A stretch of 64,000 nucleotides of DNA, from contig JAFMOC010000432.1 of the NCBI GenBank assembly GCA_019802505.1, positions 190,001-254,000 on the forward strand, written 5' to 3'. The notes under the pieces were generated by a model, which was not told the origin of the DNA, ran no database searches, and was given only the letters and a program-made list of their open reading frames with translations. A program made the translations under genes and the position numbers. Shown here one piece after another: positions 18,653 through 30,500 of the stretch. The DNA comes from Corydoras sp. C115. Lineage: Eukaryota; Chordata; Actinopteri; Siluriformes; Callichthyidae. Numbering within the stretch: position 1 is the first letter of the stretch; each line of letters starts with the position of its first letter.

Positions 18653-21600
18653 ATGAAAGCGGCAGCGTGGATTGCTGTGCATTGTTTTCTGATTAGCGGC
18701 GCGCCGGTGGATTCCTTTGAACCGATATCTGCGACGCTGTTCACGGGAGGCGCCGCGTTTTTAGGAAAGAAATTGTACAATTATATTTTTGAAAATTGTG
18801 ACGAAAACTGGATTCAGTTCAACGGAACCGGTGAGAACCGAGCAGCGATCTGCAGAGCCGCTCTGATCGCGTTTCGGTTTCGATTCAGCTGAGTTTCGAT
18901 ACATCAGTTCAAATAACTCGTTACCATGACAACGGCTTTCTGTAATAAACACCTTTTCTTTTCCCCTCTATAACTACGAGGTGTTTAAAGAACGTTAATA
19001 TTCTTTACGGTCATTTATTCTTTACGGTCATTTAAAATTAATTAATTCATTCATTATCTCCCGCTTTATCCTCTATTAAGGTCGCGGTGGGGTTCCCCAT
19101 GCCCATCCAGGGGAGAACGTCTCGGGCGCTGGGCAGATACACCCAGGACAGGACGCCAATCCATCGCTGGGCACACACTCACTCACACTCCATGTTTTTG
19201 GACTGTGGGAGGAAACCGGAGAACCCGGAGGAAACCCACGCAGACACGGGGAGAACATGGAAACTCCACCCAGATGGGGATTCGAACTGGGAATCCCTAG
19301 CGGTGAGAGGAGAACGTGCTAAACCACTAAAGCCACCGTGCCGCCCTGATTCAAACTTAATCAATTAATTTTAATTAAATTAAAATTGGCGCCTTTGTTT
19401 CCAAACACATTCAAATAAATTGTCTGGAGGGAAAATGGCATAAAGGGTGGCATGGTGGCTTAGTGGTTTGGCATGTTCTCCTCTCAGCACTAGGGACTCC
19501 CGGTTCGAATCCCCTTCTGGGTGGAGTTTGCATGTTCTCCACGTGTCCGCGTGGGTTTCCTCCGCGTTCTCCGGTTTCCTCACACAGTCCAAAAAACATG
19601 GATCAAGTCAATTGACTTCTCCAAATTGCCCCATATAGAGTGTGTCTGTGTGAGTGAGTGTGTGTCCAGCGATAGGTTGGCGTCCTGTCCTGGGTGTATC
19701 TGCCCTATCCATTATCTTCCGCCTTATCCTCTATTAGGGTCACGGGGGGAGGGTTCCCCATGCCCATCCAGGGGAGAACGTCTCGGGCGCCAGTCTATCA
19801 CTGGACACACACTCACTCACACAAAGACACACTCTATATGGGGCAATTTGTAGAACTCAATTGACTTTGATCCATGTTTTTGGACTGTGGGAGGAAACCG
19901 GAGAACCCGGAGGAAACCCATACGGACACGGGGAGAACATGGAAACTCCACCCAGATTGGGGATTGGAACCGGGAATCCCTAGTGCTGATAGGAGAACAT
20001 GCCAACCACTGAGCCACCGTGCCGCCCTTTTGCCGCCAAATGATGTACGTGAAATGAAATATAATAAAATAAGTGTTGTAACTAAATTAAACCGTATTTA
20101 TTTTGGTGCAGCTCTGGAAGTGGCCCTGGACAGGAAGCTCTTTGGTCAGCACGTGGCGTCTCATGTCATCCACAAAGCTGTGACCGGCTTCATGAACAAC
20201 AAGAATCCCAAAAAGCCACTCGTCCTCTCGATGCACGGCTGGACCGGGACGGGCAAAAACTTTGTCAGTCAGCTGATTGCTGAGAGCATTTATGCAAAGG
20301 GAATGTCGAGCGGCTTCGTGCACTTGTTCACGGCGACTGCACACTTCCCCCATGAAGTTCATCTGGACACTTACAAGGTGCCTCACAGAGAATGTTCATC
20401 AGAATGCAACTGATTAACAGGCCAATGTGTTTTAAACAAATTCATTCATTCATTATCTCCCTCTTTATCCTCTATTAGGGTCGGGGGGGGGGGGGGGTTC
20501 CTCATGCCCATCCAGGGGAGAACGTTTCGGGCGCTGGGCAGATAGACCCAGGACAGGGCGCCAATCTATCGCTGGGCACACACTCACTCACACAGACACA
20601 CTCTATATGGGGCAATTTAGAGAATTCAATTGACTTGATCCATGTTTTTGGACCGTGGGAGGAAACCGGAGAACCCGGAGGAAACCCACACGGACACGGG
20701 GAGAACATGGAAACTCCACCCAGATGGGGATTCGAACCGGGAATCCCTAATGCTGAGAGGAGAACATGCTAAAACACTAAGCTACCGTGCCGCCTGTTTT
20801 AAACATATAAAAGCCGTAAAAAAAAAGCACCATATAAATAAAATTGCCTTTGACTTGTTTATTGCTACATTTCAAGAAAATTTTCTTTTATTCATTATCT
20901 TCCTCTTTATCCTCTATTATGGTCGCGCGGGGGGGGTTCCCCATGCCCATCCAGGGGAGAACATTTCGGGCGCTGGACAGGGCGCCAATCTATCGCTGGG
21001 CACACACTCACTCACACAGACACACTCTATATGGAGAACTCGATTGACTTGTTCCATGTTTTTGGACTGTGGGAGGAAACCGGAGAACCCGGAGGAAACC
21101 CACGCAGACACGGGGAGAACATGGAAACTCCACCTGGATGGGCATTCGAACCGGGAATCCCTAGTGCTGAGAGGAGAACGTGCCAAACCACTAAGCCACC
21201 GTGCCACCCAAGAAAATTTTATTATCATTAATATCACATTTGGTACATGAGATAAGAACCAAATTATGGGTTACAGACCCCGATCACCCCGTTATTTTAA
21301 AGTTATAGTTTAAATTAAAATTTTAAAGAAGAAAATGAGAATTTTTTTTTTTTTTTGTCTTGATCTGTATCAGACTCATCTGTGTGTTGATGTGGTGTTC
21401 TTTACGTTCTTGTACGTAGAGCCAGCTGCAGGAGTGGATCAGAGGAAATGTCAGCAACTGTCCCCAGTCCATGTTCATATTCGATGAGATGGATAAGATG
21501 CACCCAGGCCTGATCGACAGCATCAAGCCGTACTTGGATTTTTACGAAAACCTGGGTGGAGTCTCCTATCGCCAAGCCATCTTCATCTTCCTCAGGTATC

Positions 21601-23155
21601 TATTATGATTTGGGGCCATGTGATTTGGTTAGAGCCCTGCCAAGTTTATCAGAAAGATCATGGCAGTTTTAGGTTCTTAAGGTTTAAACCCCGACCTTAA
21701 AATGAATTGCCATACACCCTAACCCCTGAGCCACCACTATCTTTAATATCTCTGTGAGATAAAAAAAAGAAAATACATCTGTAACTTTAAACCGTTTAAC
21801 TGGAATTCTACACTTTCTCTAATTACATAGTATGTATTAGTATTCGAACAGATCTGTGCTTGTGAACATCTCTAAATGAACACAAAACGGTTAATATTTA
21901 GTTTAGTAGTTCCCTTTGTTCCAGCCTTGTAGATGCCAACATTTCTGCTGGACTTTTACCCTTTAATGCCTTGTAAAGGTTACGGTAAAATAAAATAGGA
22001 AATGTAAAATGTCTATCTTAATAAGACATTCTGAGGACTATAGATTTAAAAAAAAAAAAAAAAACGTTTGTTACAGGATTTTAAGTAAACATCATGCAAA
22101 TGAGCATTATTATAATATTATTAATAATATATAATATTATAATATTATGTGTTGTCTGAGTTTCTCATCATTATTCATTCATTCATTATCTTCCACTTTA
22201 TCCTCTATTAGGGTCGCGGGGGGGGGGGTTCCCCATGCCCATCCAGGGGAGAACGTTTCGGGCACCAGTCTATCACTGGACACACACTCACTCACACACA
22301 CACTCTATATGGGGCAATTTGGAGAACTCAATTGACTTTGATCCATGTTTTTGGACTGTGGGAGGAAACCGGAGAACCCGGAGGAAACCCACACGGACAC
22401 GGGGAGAACATGGAAACTCCACCCAGATGGGGATTCGAACCGGGAATCACTAGCGCTGAGAGGAGAACGTGCCAAACCACTAAGCCACCGCGCCGCCCTC
22501 ATTATCATTATTATTATTATTCATAGAATGCAGTACAAGTATCAAATAACTTAAGTAAATTAATTAAGTAAAATAAAGATCATTTAGTTTTTGTTTGTGT
22601 ATCTCTCTTCCTCCCGCAGTAATGCCGGAGGTGAAAAGATTGTGCAGGTGGCGTTGGATTTCTGGAAAGCCGGACGAGAGCGAGAAGAAATCCAGCTGAA
22701 GGATTTGGAACGCGTGCTGTCGCTGTCTGTCTTTAACAACAAGAATAGTAAGAACAAATGCTTCGTCGCTGTGTTCTGTATCAGACACCATCATCTCAGC
22801 AGATAAAGGCATTATGAATATCAGCACAAACAATACAGATGTTTAAACCTGAAGTTACAGATGATCTCTAAACGGCAGCTGATGCTTTAACTCTGATGCT
22901 CTGTTTGCAGGTGGATTTTGGCACACCAGCTTAATAGATAAGAACCTGGTGGACTACTTTGTGCCCTTCCTGCCACTCGAGTACAAGCATGTAGTTCAGT
23001 GCTGTGAGGCGGAGATGGCCAACAAAGGTCTAAAGCCCGATAAGACGATTGCGGAGGACTTGGCAGGAGACATGAGCTATTTTCCTCCAGAAGAACGCGT
23101 CTTTTCACAACAAGGTTGCAAGATCATCTCCAGCAGACTGGACTTCTACCTCTGA
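18653..23155 (+). CDS. tor1: Torsin-1 family AAA+ ATPase (exon 1B isoform)
   Basis: An ER-lumen/nuclear-envelope AAA+ protein, activated in other vertebrates by LAP1/LULL1. Exons: 18653..18830, 20112..20377, 21420..21595, 22620..22747, 22911..23155. These give 330 residues, close to human TOR1A (332) and TOR1B. The start is an N-terminal signal segment (MKAAAWIAVHCFLISGAPV) followed by FEPISATLFTGGAA. Further on are Walker A GWTGTGKN (the torsin form with Asn after Lys), Walker B MFIFDEMDK, the conserved FNNKNSGFWHTSLIDKNL segment, a sensor-2 region with the torsin-type Cys (QQGCKIISSRLDF), and stop TGA. LFGQHVASHVI and SRLDF lean toward TOR1B; a single pre-duplication tor1 is the likeliest identity. 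The last exon is 640 bp from the convergent nsa2 stop. Confidence 0.94.
19044..19345 (-). repeat. SINE copy 10
   Basis: Reversed copy in the tor1 intron after exon 1B. Both ends are present but about 50 bp around the CTATATGGGGCAATTTGG segment are deleted. Confidence 0.95.
19447..19705 (+). repeat. SINE copy 11, 3'-truncated, fused to copy 12
   Basis: Forward copy that ends at GGGTGTATCTGCCC and joins directly to the reversed copy 12, making a long inverted SINE pair. Confidence 0.95.
19706..20026 (-). repeat. SINE copy 12
   Basis: Reversed copy that begins at TATCCATTATCTTCC, adjoining copy 11. The head is complete. It ends 85 bp before the acceptor of tor1 exon 2. Confidence 0.95.
20439..20794 (-). 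repeat. SINE copy 13, full length
   Basis: Reversed copy in the tor1 intron after exon 2. Target duplication TGTTTTAAACA at 20428-20438 and 20795-20805. Confidence 0.97.
20885..21208 (-). repeat. SINE copy 14
   Basis: Reversed copy in the same tor1 intron, with target duplication CAAGAAAATTTT (20873-20884 and 21209-21220). Small internal deletions remove GGGCAGATACACCCA-like sequence. Confidence 0.97.
22173..22497 (-). repeat. SINE copy 15
   Basis: Reversed copy in the tor1 intron between 21596 and 22619, with an expanded G-run. An imperfect CTCATnATTATT duplication is seen at its ends. Confidence 0.95.
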
Positions 23156-23794
23156 CCAGTGAACTAAAAAAAAAAAAAAAAAAAACTAAATCTTAACTAA
23201 ATTTATTTTTATATGGGACTGATGGTGCCAGAGGAAACTGACACTGAAAGAGCCACCTGACACACTACTGATCATGAGGTGCATTCTGAGGACGTTTTTA
23301 ATGGGATGGTTAATTGGTGTCTCTTTTTTTAAGTGTCTTTATTAAGCACACGAAGGACTTGTTTTTTTTTTTTGTTTTGTTTTTTTTAAATAAGACCATG
23401 GGTTAAAGATTTGTGGGACCTTATCCAATGCTCCGTACACAAGCGATGAGCAGTTTAAGTTTAAGACAAGTGTGTCTTGTATCTGTGCAAATACAGGACT
23501 CTGCTTTAAACAAGCCCATCACATTTTATTGCATTTTATTTATTACTAATAATTTTTTTTCTCATCCGAGTTTGGTCCCTGGCATCCAGCGAGCACCACC
23601 TCACCGTTAAAGAACAGGATTTGGGTAAGTCCAACTCCCAGAACAGAAACTAGTTCATTTAAAAGGTCTTATTTTTATTTTTTATTTTTTTAATGTTTTA
23701 CATTGAGATGCGATTCGAACAATCCTGCGTTGAAGATCTTTAATTTAACGTCCGTTAAAGTCTCAGTTCACAGCAGCCGAGTTCCCGAACGCCA
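23156..23794. other. tor1/nsa2 convergent 3' region
   Basis: This holds the two 3' UTRs facing each other. TTTATT at 23535-23540 is AATAAA on the minus strand and could serve nsa2. No clear AATAAA for tor1 was found before the shared T-rich stretch at 23360-23392. Confidence 0.5.
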
Positions 23795-26211
23795 TTAAAC
23801 GAGCAGAATGGCGTTAATGCAGCCGTCGTTCTCCGGGTTATTCGTTACTTGAGCGTATTTACCTGCAAAAAAAAAAACAACATTCTTTAATTCCACAGAG
23901 CAGAACTTCTAGATTCTCAACCTTAATTTTAATCCATTCTTCTCGGGATTCGCAGGACGTTGGTTCTAGAATCCAGTGCTATTTTTCTCGATGGCCATTA
24001 ACACTGATGTTGAATTTTAATAAAATAAACGCTATTTAATGACTCACCCCAGATGACCTTGCCTCCCTGCGTGACCAGACCGAGCTCGCTGATGTTGACC
24101 TCGATGACGGTCCCCTTGGTGATGACGCCGAGCGTGGTGTACAGAGGGGACGACGGGTTCTTTTTGACGCCCAGGATGGGCAGACAGAACGTGGCCTTCA
24201 GCTCGGGATGAGTTACGTGAGCCTTTTTAAATCTTAAACCCTGCGAACATCAAAACGGTACTAGTTTAAAAAAAAATAAAAATTGGGGCAACACAGAAAA
24301 CCGGGTGAGTGAATAAAATCCAGCCGTCCGTCTCACCATGGGTCTGATGAAGCGCTCGTATTTCGGGGGTTTGCGCGTGAACCCATCTCCAACAAAACAC
24401 ACTTTGGTCACCATCCGCTTCCACGCTTTCTTCTGCCTCTTCCCGGTACGGATCACCTTCAGAACCTCGGTCTCACCCTGAGCGCGCACTTTGGGGAGTG
24501 GAACCTCCCACTTTCCCTACAACGACAGAACAGAGGAGTCAGGGTTCAGTCATGAGGTTCTTTTTTTTTCTTTAAATCTTCTTTGACAGCAGATATTCGA
24601 ATCGACTCACGGCTTTTTCTTTTCTCTTCTGTTTGATCATGTTGGACAGAACCTTGGCCCGCGACTGGCCCTCTCTGTCCAGCAGGTACGCCGGCACCGC
24701 CCCTTCTGGTGTCTTCTCATCGTCCTTCTGTTTGGTTCTTCTCTTTTCGTGCATCTTGATTCTAGATTCGTACAGAAATTCGTACAGAGTTATCCCCCAA
24801 CACTCACACACACTGATTCTGCAGATGTCCATGTACTCACGTCTTCTTCATCTGGATCTTCTCGGCGTGCCGCTGTTTGTGATAAAGTTTGGCCTTCAGG
24901 CCGATGAGTTTCTTGGCTTTGTGCGAACGCTCGTGAGCTTCGCGGCTCTCTTTCTTCCTCTTGCGTTCGTGATGGTCCAGGCGGTATCCATGGCGCTTGC
25001 GGTGAAGCTCGATGTGTTCGTTCTGAGGCTACGGAGAGCGACAAACAGAAATCAGGACGATGCAAATTTACAACAAAGTACAGACCAACCATTTAACATG
25101 TCCATATTTAAAAGCTGTTTTTCCCCCAATTAGTATAACTTTTATTTTGCAGCATCCTGCTTATAAGTTTACAAATTAATTAAAAAATTTATCTCAGAAC
25201 CGGCCGGCACGGTGGCTTAGTGGTTTGGCATGTTCTCCTCTCAGCGCTGTGGGATTCCCGTTTCGAATCCCCATCTGGGTGGAGTTTCCATGTTCTCCCC
25301 GTGTGCGCATGGGTTTCCTCCGGGTTCTCCGGTTTCCTCCCACAGTCCAAAAACATGGATCAAGGTCAATTGAATTCTCCAAATTGCCCCATATAGAGTG
25401 TGTGTGTGAGTGAGTGTGTGCCCAGCGATGGATTGGTGTCCTGTCCTGGGTGTATCCGCCCAGCGCACAAAACCTTCTCCCCTGGATGGGCATGGGGAAC
25501 CCCCCCCCCCCTGCGACCCTAATAGAGGATGAAGCGGAACATAATGAATGAATGAATCTCTGAACCTTCATGTGGAGAAACTTCCAGAAAGCCTCAAGTT
25601 TAAATTATTTGATGTATAAGTCAGATGTCTCCATACTTTTTGATCTTATACGTTTTCGTTCATTTATTCATCCATCATCTGCTGCTTTATCCTCTATTAG
25701 GGTCGGGGGGGGGGGGGGGGGGGTCGGGTTCCCCATGCCCATCCAGGGGAGAACGTTTCCGGCGCTGGGCAGATACATCCAGGACAGGGGGGCATTCTAT
25801 CACTGAACACACACTCACACAGACACACTCTATATGGGGCAATTTGGAGAATTCAATTGACTTGATCCATGTTTTTGGACTGTGGGAGGAAACCGGAGAA
25901 CCCGGAGGAAACCCACGCGGACACGGGGAGGACATGGAAACTCCACCCAGATGGGGATTCGAACCTGGGAATCCCTAGCGCTGAGAGGAGAACATGCTAA
26001 AGCACTAAGCCACCATTTAACGCCCATACGTTTTCAAATGTACATTTATCATCATCCACGGTTTCCATGACAACCCGCAGCGGCCACATTATTAGGTCAC
26101 CGCGTTTACAGAGAGCTTCATGTTAAAGTGTTAGACAAAAAAAATAAATAAAAAAAAAGCCTCGATGTTTTCCGATTCGTCTGATTTAATTCAGTTGGAA
26201 CTTCTTACCAT
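23795..26211 (-). CDS. nsa2: NSA2 ribosome biogenesis homologue
   Basis: A nuclear 60S assembly factor needed for ITS2 processing in yeast. Exons on the minus strand: 26209..26211, 24841..25028, 24611..24761, 24337..24516, 24048..24240, 23795..23862, giving 260 residues, exactly the human length. The first coding exon is only the ATG, immediately followed by GTAAGA; exon 2 then begins CCT CAG AAC GAA, giving [17 protein letters not shown]. Highly basic segments ([19 protein letters not shown]) and the conserved middle [20 protein letters not shown] are followed by the eS8-like C-terminal half, ending [11 protein letters not shown]. The upstream neighbour spout1 is divergent, with about 1.35 kb between start codons. 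Confidence 0.97.
25204..25557 (+). repeat. SINE copy 16, full length
   Basis: Forward on the + strand, antisense within nsa2 intron 1. Target duplication about TCTCnGAACC on both sides. A 13-C run is at the internal C-run site. Confidence 0.97.
25658..26025 (-). repeat. SINE copy 17
   Basis: Reversed copy in nsa2 intron 1 with a G-run of about 18. Target duplication ATACGTTTTC at 25648-25657 and 26026-26035. The head end is slightly altered (GCCACCATTTAACGCC). Confidence 0.95.
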
Positions 26212-26399
26212 GGTTTATGTCGTGTTTTGTCGTTGTGTGAGTTCAGCTCGCGCGGTTTTAATCGTTTTTAAAGCGGATTGTTTGAAGCTTTCGGGTCTGA
26301 TGTTGTTTCCCCTTAAAGCTCGTGTTTTAAAGGAAGTCCGTTCGGCAAACATGTCCGACTTTGCTCTTCCCGTTCAAAACATTGATTTCTCTCTCTAAG

Positions 26400-27564
26400 C
26401 GCTCTCTAAAAATCAACAAACTTTACTTTTTATGGAGCACCGATTATAAAAATGTAATACAGTAATAATGTAATATTTAAAATGTAATACAGGAAGCGAA
26501 AATGTGTCTAAAACGTTTTAAAAACACGTTTACGTGACATGTGTTACACCATATTGCGTTACCAACGAATCGTGTAACCCCGAGAGCAGCTTTCCGGCAG
26601 TGACGTCTGTTTAGATTTAAAATGTCGCTCTGGCATAAAATACCGTTGTCTGTTAAATCAAACTAAAATTATATATTTAAATAAGAAACGTTGTTTATAT
26701 GAAAATAATGATTTATATACCGTTAACGTTTGTTTTGATTTGAACAGATTTGTATCTTTCTTCTTAAAAGTTACATATGGGCGCACTGCTGCCATCTGCG
26801 GGACAAAGTTGTTATTGCGTTGAAAACACATCGTTCGTAAATTATTCTGTAGTAATTTTATTTCCCCAAAACGCGATTAGAAAAATTTCTCACAACAATT
26901 TAAATAAACAGTTCAAATAAAGTGCAGTTTAATTGTCATTTTGCGGCGTTTAGTAAAAGTTACCAATGGACGATTAGGGTAGGGTAAACAGATTAATGCA
27001 CAAATAATAATAATAATAATAAAAAAAAACTACAAACAGGATCTTTTAATAGCTGCTGTGTTGCCAAGAATTAAAAAGTGACAGTAAAAGTGATACATAA
27101 ATCATTAGGAATAGGAAAAACTAAATGAAATAATAAACACATTAAATACATTAAATAAATACACATTAAAAAAAGTATGTATTTTCTTTTTTTTAATGAA
27201 ATGACAGACAAAACAGAAATAAAAATAGATCGCTACAGGAATTTCGCTTTGGTTTTGAGTCATTTAATACGTTTACCTTTTTAATTTACACCAGTTTTTA
27301 AGACCGATTAAAATATACATTTAATATAAAATTAAATGTTATATAAACGTGTTGTAAAGTGACTTGTGATGTTCTCATTTGTAAGTCTGCTAAATGAATA
27401 AATGTAAATGAATTTTAGTTTGTTCTCGATTTAACCTCGCTCTGTAAAACAGCGCCCCTAGCGTCACCAAATTTAACGGTTACAAAATTCGGTATAACAC
27501 CGGAACTAAGTGGAACGTCTTTTGATTTCTAACGACGATAATTAGGGACGTACAATATTACAGC
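26400..27564. promoter_or_regulatory. nsa2-spout1 divergent intergenic region
   Basis: About 1.2 kb of mostly AT-rich sequence between the divergent genes. It should contain both promoters, but I see no clear CCAAT, NRF1 or GC-box cluster. A decayed SINE piece with CTGCTAAATGAATAAATG is near 27390. Confidence 0.4.
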
Positions 27565-30500
27565 ATGGAGGGTTCTGCGCCTAAAAAGATTAAAGCCTCT
27601 TCAGAGGAGGTTCGTACATTTATTTAAATTTAATTTCGCTTTTATAAATTTCATTAAATGTTTTATAAACACGTGACGTATCGTCTGTAACCGTTAATGC
27701 GAACACGCTCAGTGCAGATTTGCCGTACAGATTTATTTTCACGTTTTACTCGGATCTGATTAAATACACCGCATTAAAGTCGCTTTAATTAAAGATAAAA
27801 TGTAAATAACTTCTGCGTTTTGAGATCGTGTTAATAACAAATACCGATTTACATCGGTTAAAAAAAAAAAAAACAGACCAGTGAAAATTGGCGCATTAGT
27901 GCCCTCTTCGGGACATGTTGGGTACTGCGCCTAAATATTTAATTAGAACTAAAGCAGTGATTCTCAATTATATTCTGTTAAGCCCCCCCCCCCCCCCAGG
28001 AAGAAGAAGAACTTTTTGCGCCCCCCCCCCCCCACATAACAAAATGGGATGAAAAAGTATTTTTACACGCGCACTGTAGTATGATTTGTCTATAAATTAG
28101 TTATAAGTCCCCCTCTTTAAAGAAAACAAAAAAGAAAGAAATATAGATCGACTTAGAACAGAAAAATTTTATTAACTTTGTTTTTTAGTTTGTAGCAGAA
28201 ACAAATAAAATCCTTATTTAAACTAGAAACATTTTTTAACTGACTGGCATTTGATACTGAAGAATGAAATGAAATAAAATCAATAAATAATAATAAATTC
28301 AAATTCATCAGCAACCTTAATTCAGGAGCACAATTTATTAACACTTTAACCTACAAAACTAAAATGAAAACAACAATTTGTGCTGTTTTTTTTTTTTTGT
28401 TTGTTTGTTTTTCATCAAAATAAGGAAATCAGAACTAATGTCTACAACATGCCCGTTCTGCAGCGCACAGATTTTCTGCAGTAGCTTTCATAAAGCGTTA
28501 TAATTGCTTGCTGTACGCGTCACGTCTTCGATTAAAAACTCAAGCGGTTTATCAGTGTGATTGGGGTGTAATGTCTTTAAGTTCATTTATTTCACGCTGT
28601 CCGCTGCCAACATTTAAAGACACAGCAGACACGCCGGTCTTTCTTCGTCTCCCACCTCAGTTACCGTGAAACCAAGCGATGCATACACTTTCCTCGTTTT
28701 AACTTTCGGTTGACTTTTGTTGCTCTCATTATCTTCGTCTCTCTCCTCATCCCTGTTAAATATTTCTCCATGTCGTCTCTTGAGGGTTTGTTCATTACAC
28801 TTAATATCACTTGCTCTGTGATTTCTTGTTATGCGCCCCCCCAGGCACCGCACTGCTCCCCCCCAGGGGGGCGCGCCCCACTATTTGAGAAGCACTGAAC
28901 TAAAGTCATGCCCATCCAGGGGAGAACGTCTCGGGCGCTGGGCAGACAGAGCCAGGACAGGACGCCAATCCATCGCTGGGCACACACTCACACAGACACA
29001 CTGTATATGGGGCAATTTGGAGAACTCAATTGACTTTAGCCATGTTTTTGGGACTGTGGGAGGAAACAGGAGAACCTGGAGGACGTGGAAACTCCACCCA
29101 GATGGGGATTCGAACCTGGAATCCCTAGTGCTGAGAGGAGAACGTGCCAAACCACTAAGCCACCGTGCCGCCCACACCTCATTCAATTCCCTTTTATTCT
29201 AATTTGTAGTTTCGATCTTGTTCAGTGGCGTGTTTTTCCCCCTGCAGACGTGAAATGCAATTTAGAAAACAGTAAACGAACACAAAACAAATGTGCAACT
29301 TACAAAAAAAAAATTTTTTTAAATTAGACTTATGTAGCACTTTATATTTTATAGACCTGTATGTACCCTGTGTAAAAAATGTGTAAAGTGAAATTGTGAC
29401 GTCGTAATTCCAGTCATTGAATTAAAGGCTGATCCGTTTACCTTCATCAAAAACTACAGATGTTCTTATTAATTTCTCGCTGCATCTCTGAGCTTCTGTT
29501 CTAATGAAACCTGAATCTGTTTTTAGGGACTTCGGAAGATCAACTGGAGAAAACATAAAGCAGAGAGTGAGTACCAACCTTTCAGATCTGCCAACTGATT
29601 TAGGTTTATCGGTTTAGGGATTAACAGTCCCTGTGGTTAATGAACTTTGGCGATTTAGTAATTAATGTTTTAAAATCTCGTATCCCCATCTGGGTGGAGT
29701 TTCCATGTTCTGCCCTGCGCCCGAGATGTTCTCCCCTGGATGGGCATGGGGAACCCCACCGCGACCCTAATAGAGGATAAAGCGGGAGATAATGAATGAA
29801 CAATGAATGTCTTAAAATCTGAGGCAGAAATAAAAATAACTGATTTATAATAGTAGTAACAACTGATCTATTATAATATAATTAATTTTTAAGTAGCTGA
29901 GCGTCAGCGTTCCTGTCTTTGTGTTTCTGTATGCGCTGATGCAGAGAAGGAGGAGAGAAAACTGTGGAGGGAGGCCCAGCTGCTGAAGCAGTTAGAGAAA
30001 CAGCAGAAGTTAAAAGAGGAAGAGCAGAAAAAACAGCAGGAGGAAGAGGAGAAACCTAAAGGTGTCCTAATTTAAGGATCAGTGGTGTAACGGGATGAGA
30101 GTGGATGTGATGTTGGTTTAGTTTTTGTAACGACACTCGTGATGCTTATCGGTTGTGTTAGTTCACGCCTCGTGGCGAACGTGTTTATTGCAGGTCGTCT
30201 GTACACGGTGAGCGTCGCTCTGCCGGGCTCCGTGTTGGACAACGCTCAGTCCCCCGAACTGCGCTCGTACCTGGCCGGTCAGATCGCTCGTGCCTGCACC
30301 ATCTTCTGCGTGGATGAGGTGGTCGTGTTTGATGAGCAGGGAGAAGAAGCCAGGTGAACGAAAGCTTTAACGTCATTAAAATAATTAAATGCTAATCAAT
30401 AATAATGCCTGATGAAATAAAACATTACAAGTCGAGTGTGAAAGAGACGGAAACTCTCTGAGATAAAGGAAATGTTTTTGTCACGTAATTCCAAAGGTTT

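Noticed and set aside
26165..26398. 77-aa + strand open frame
   Set aside because: It overlaps the nsa2 5' UTR exon on the opposite strand, where ATG|GTAAGA explains the sequence.
28614..28853. Host BED-finger gene
   Set aside because: It contains stops and is enclosed by hAT inverted repeats and an 8-bp target duplication, so it is a transposase relic.
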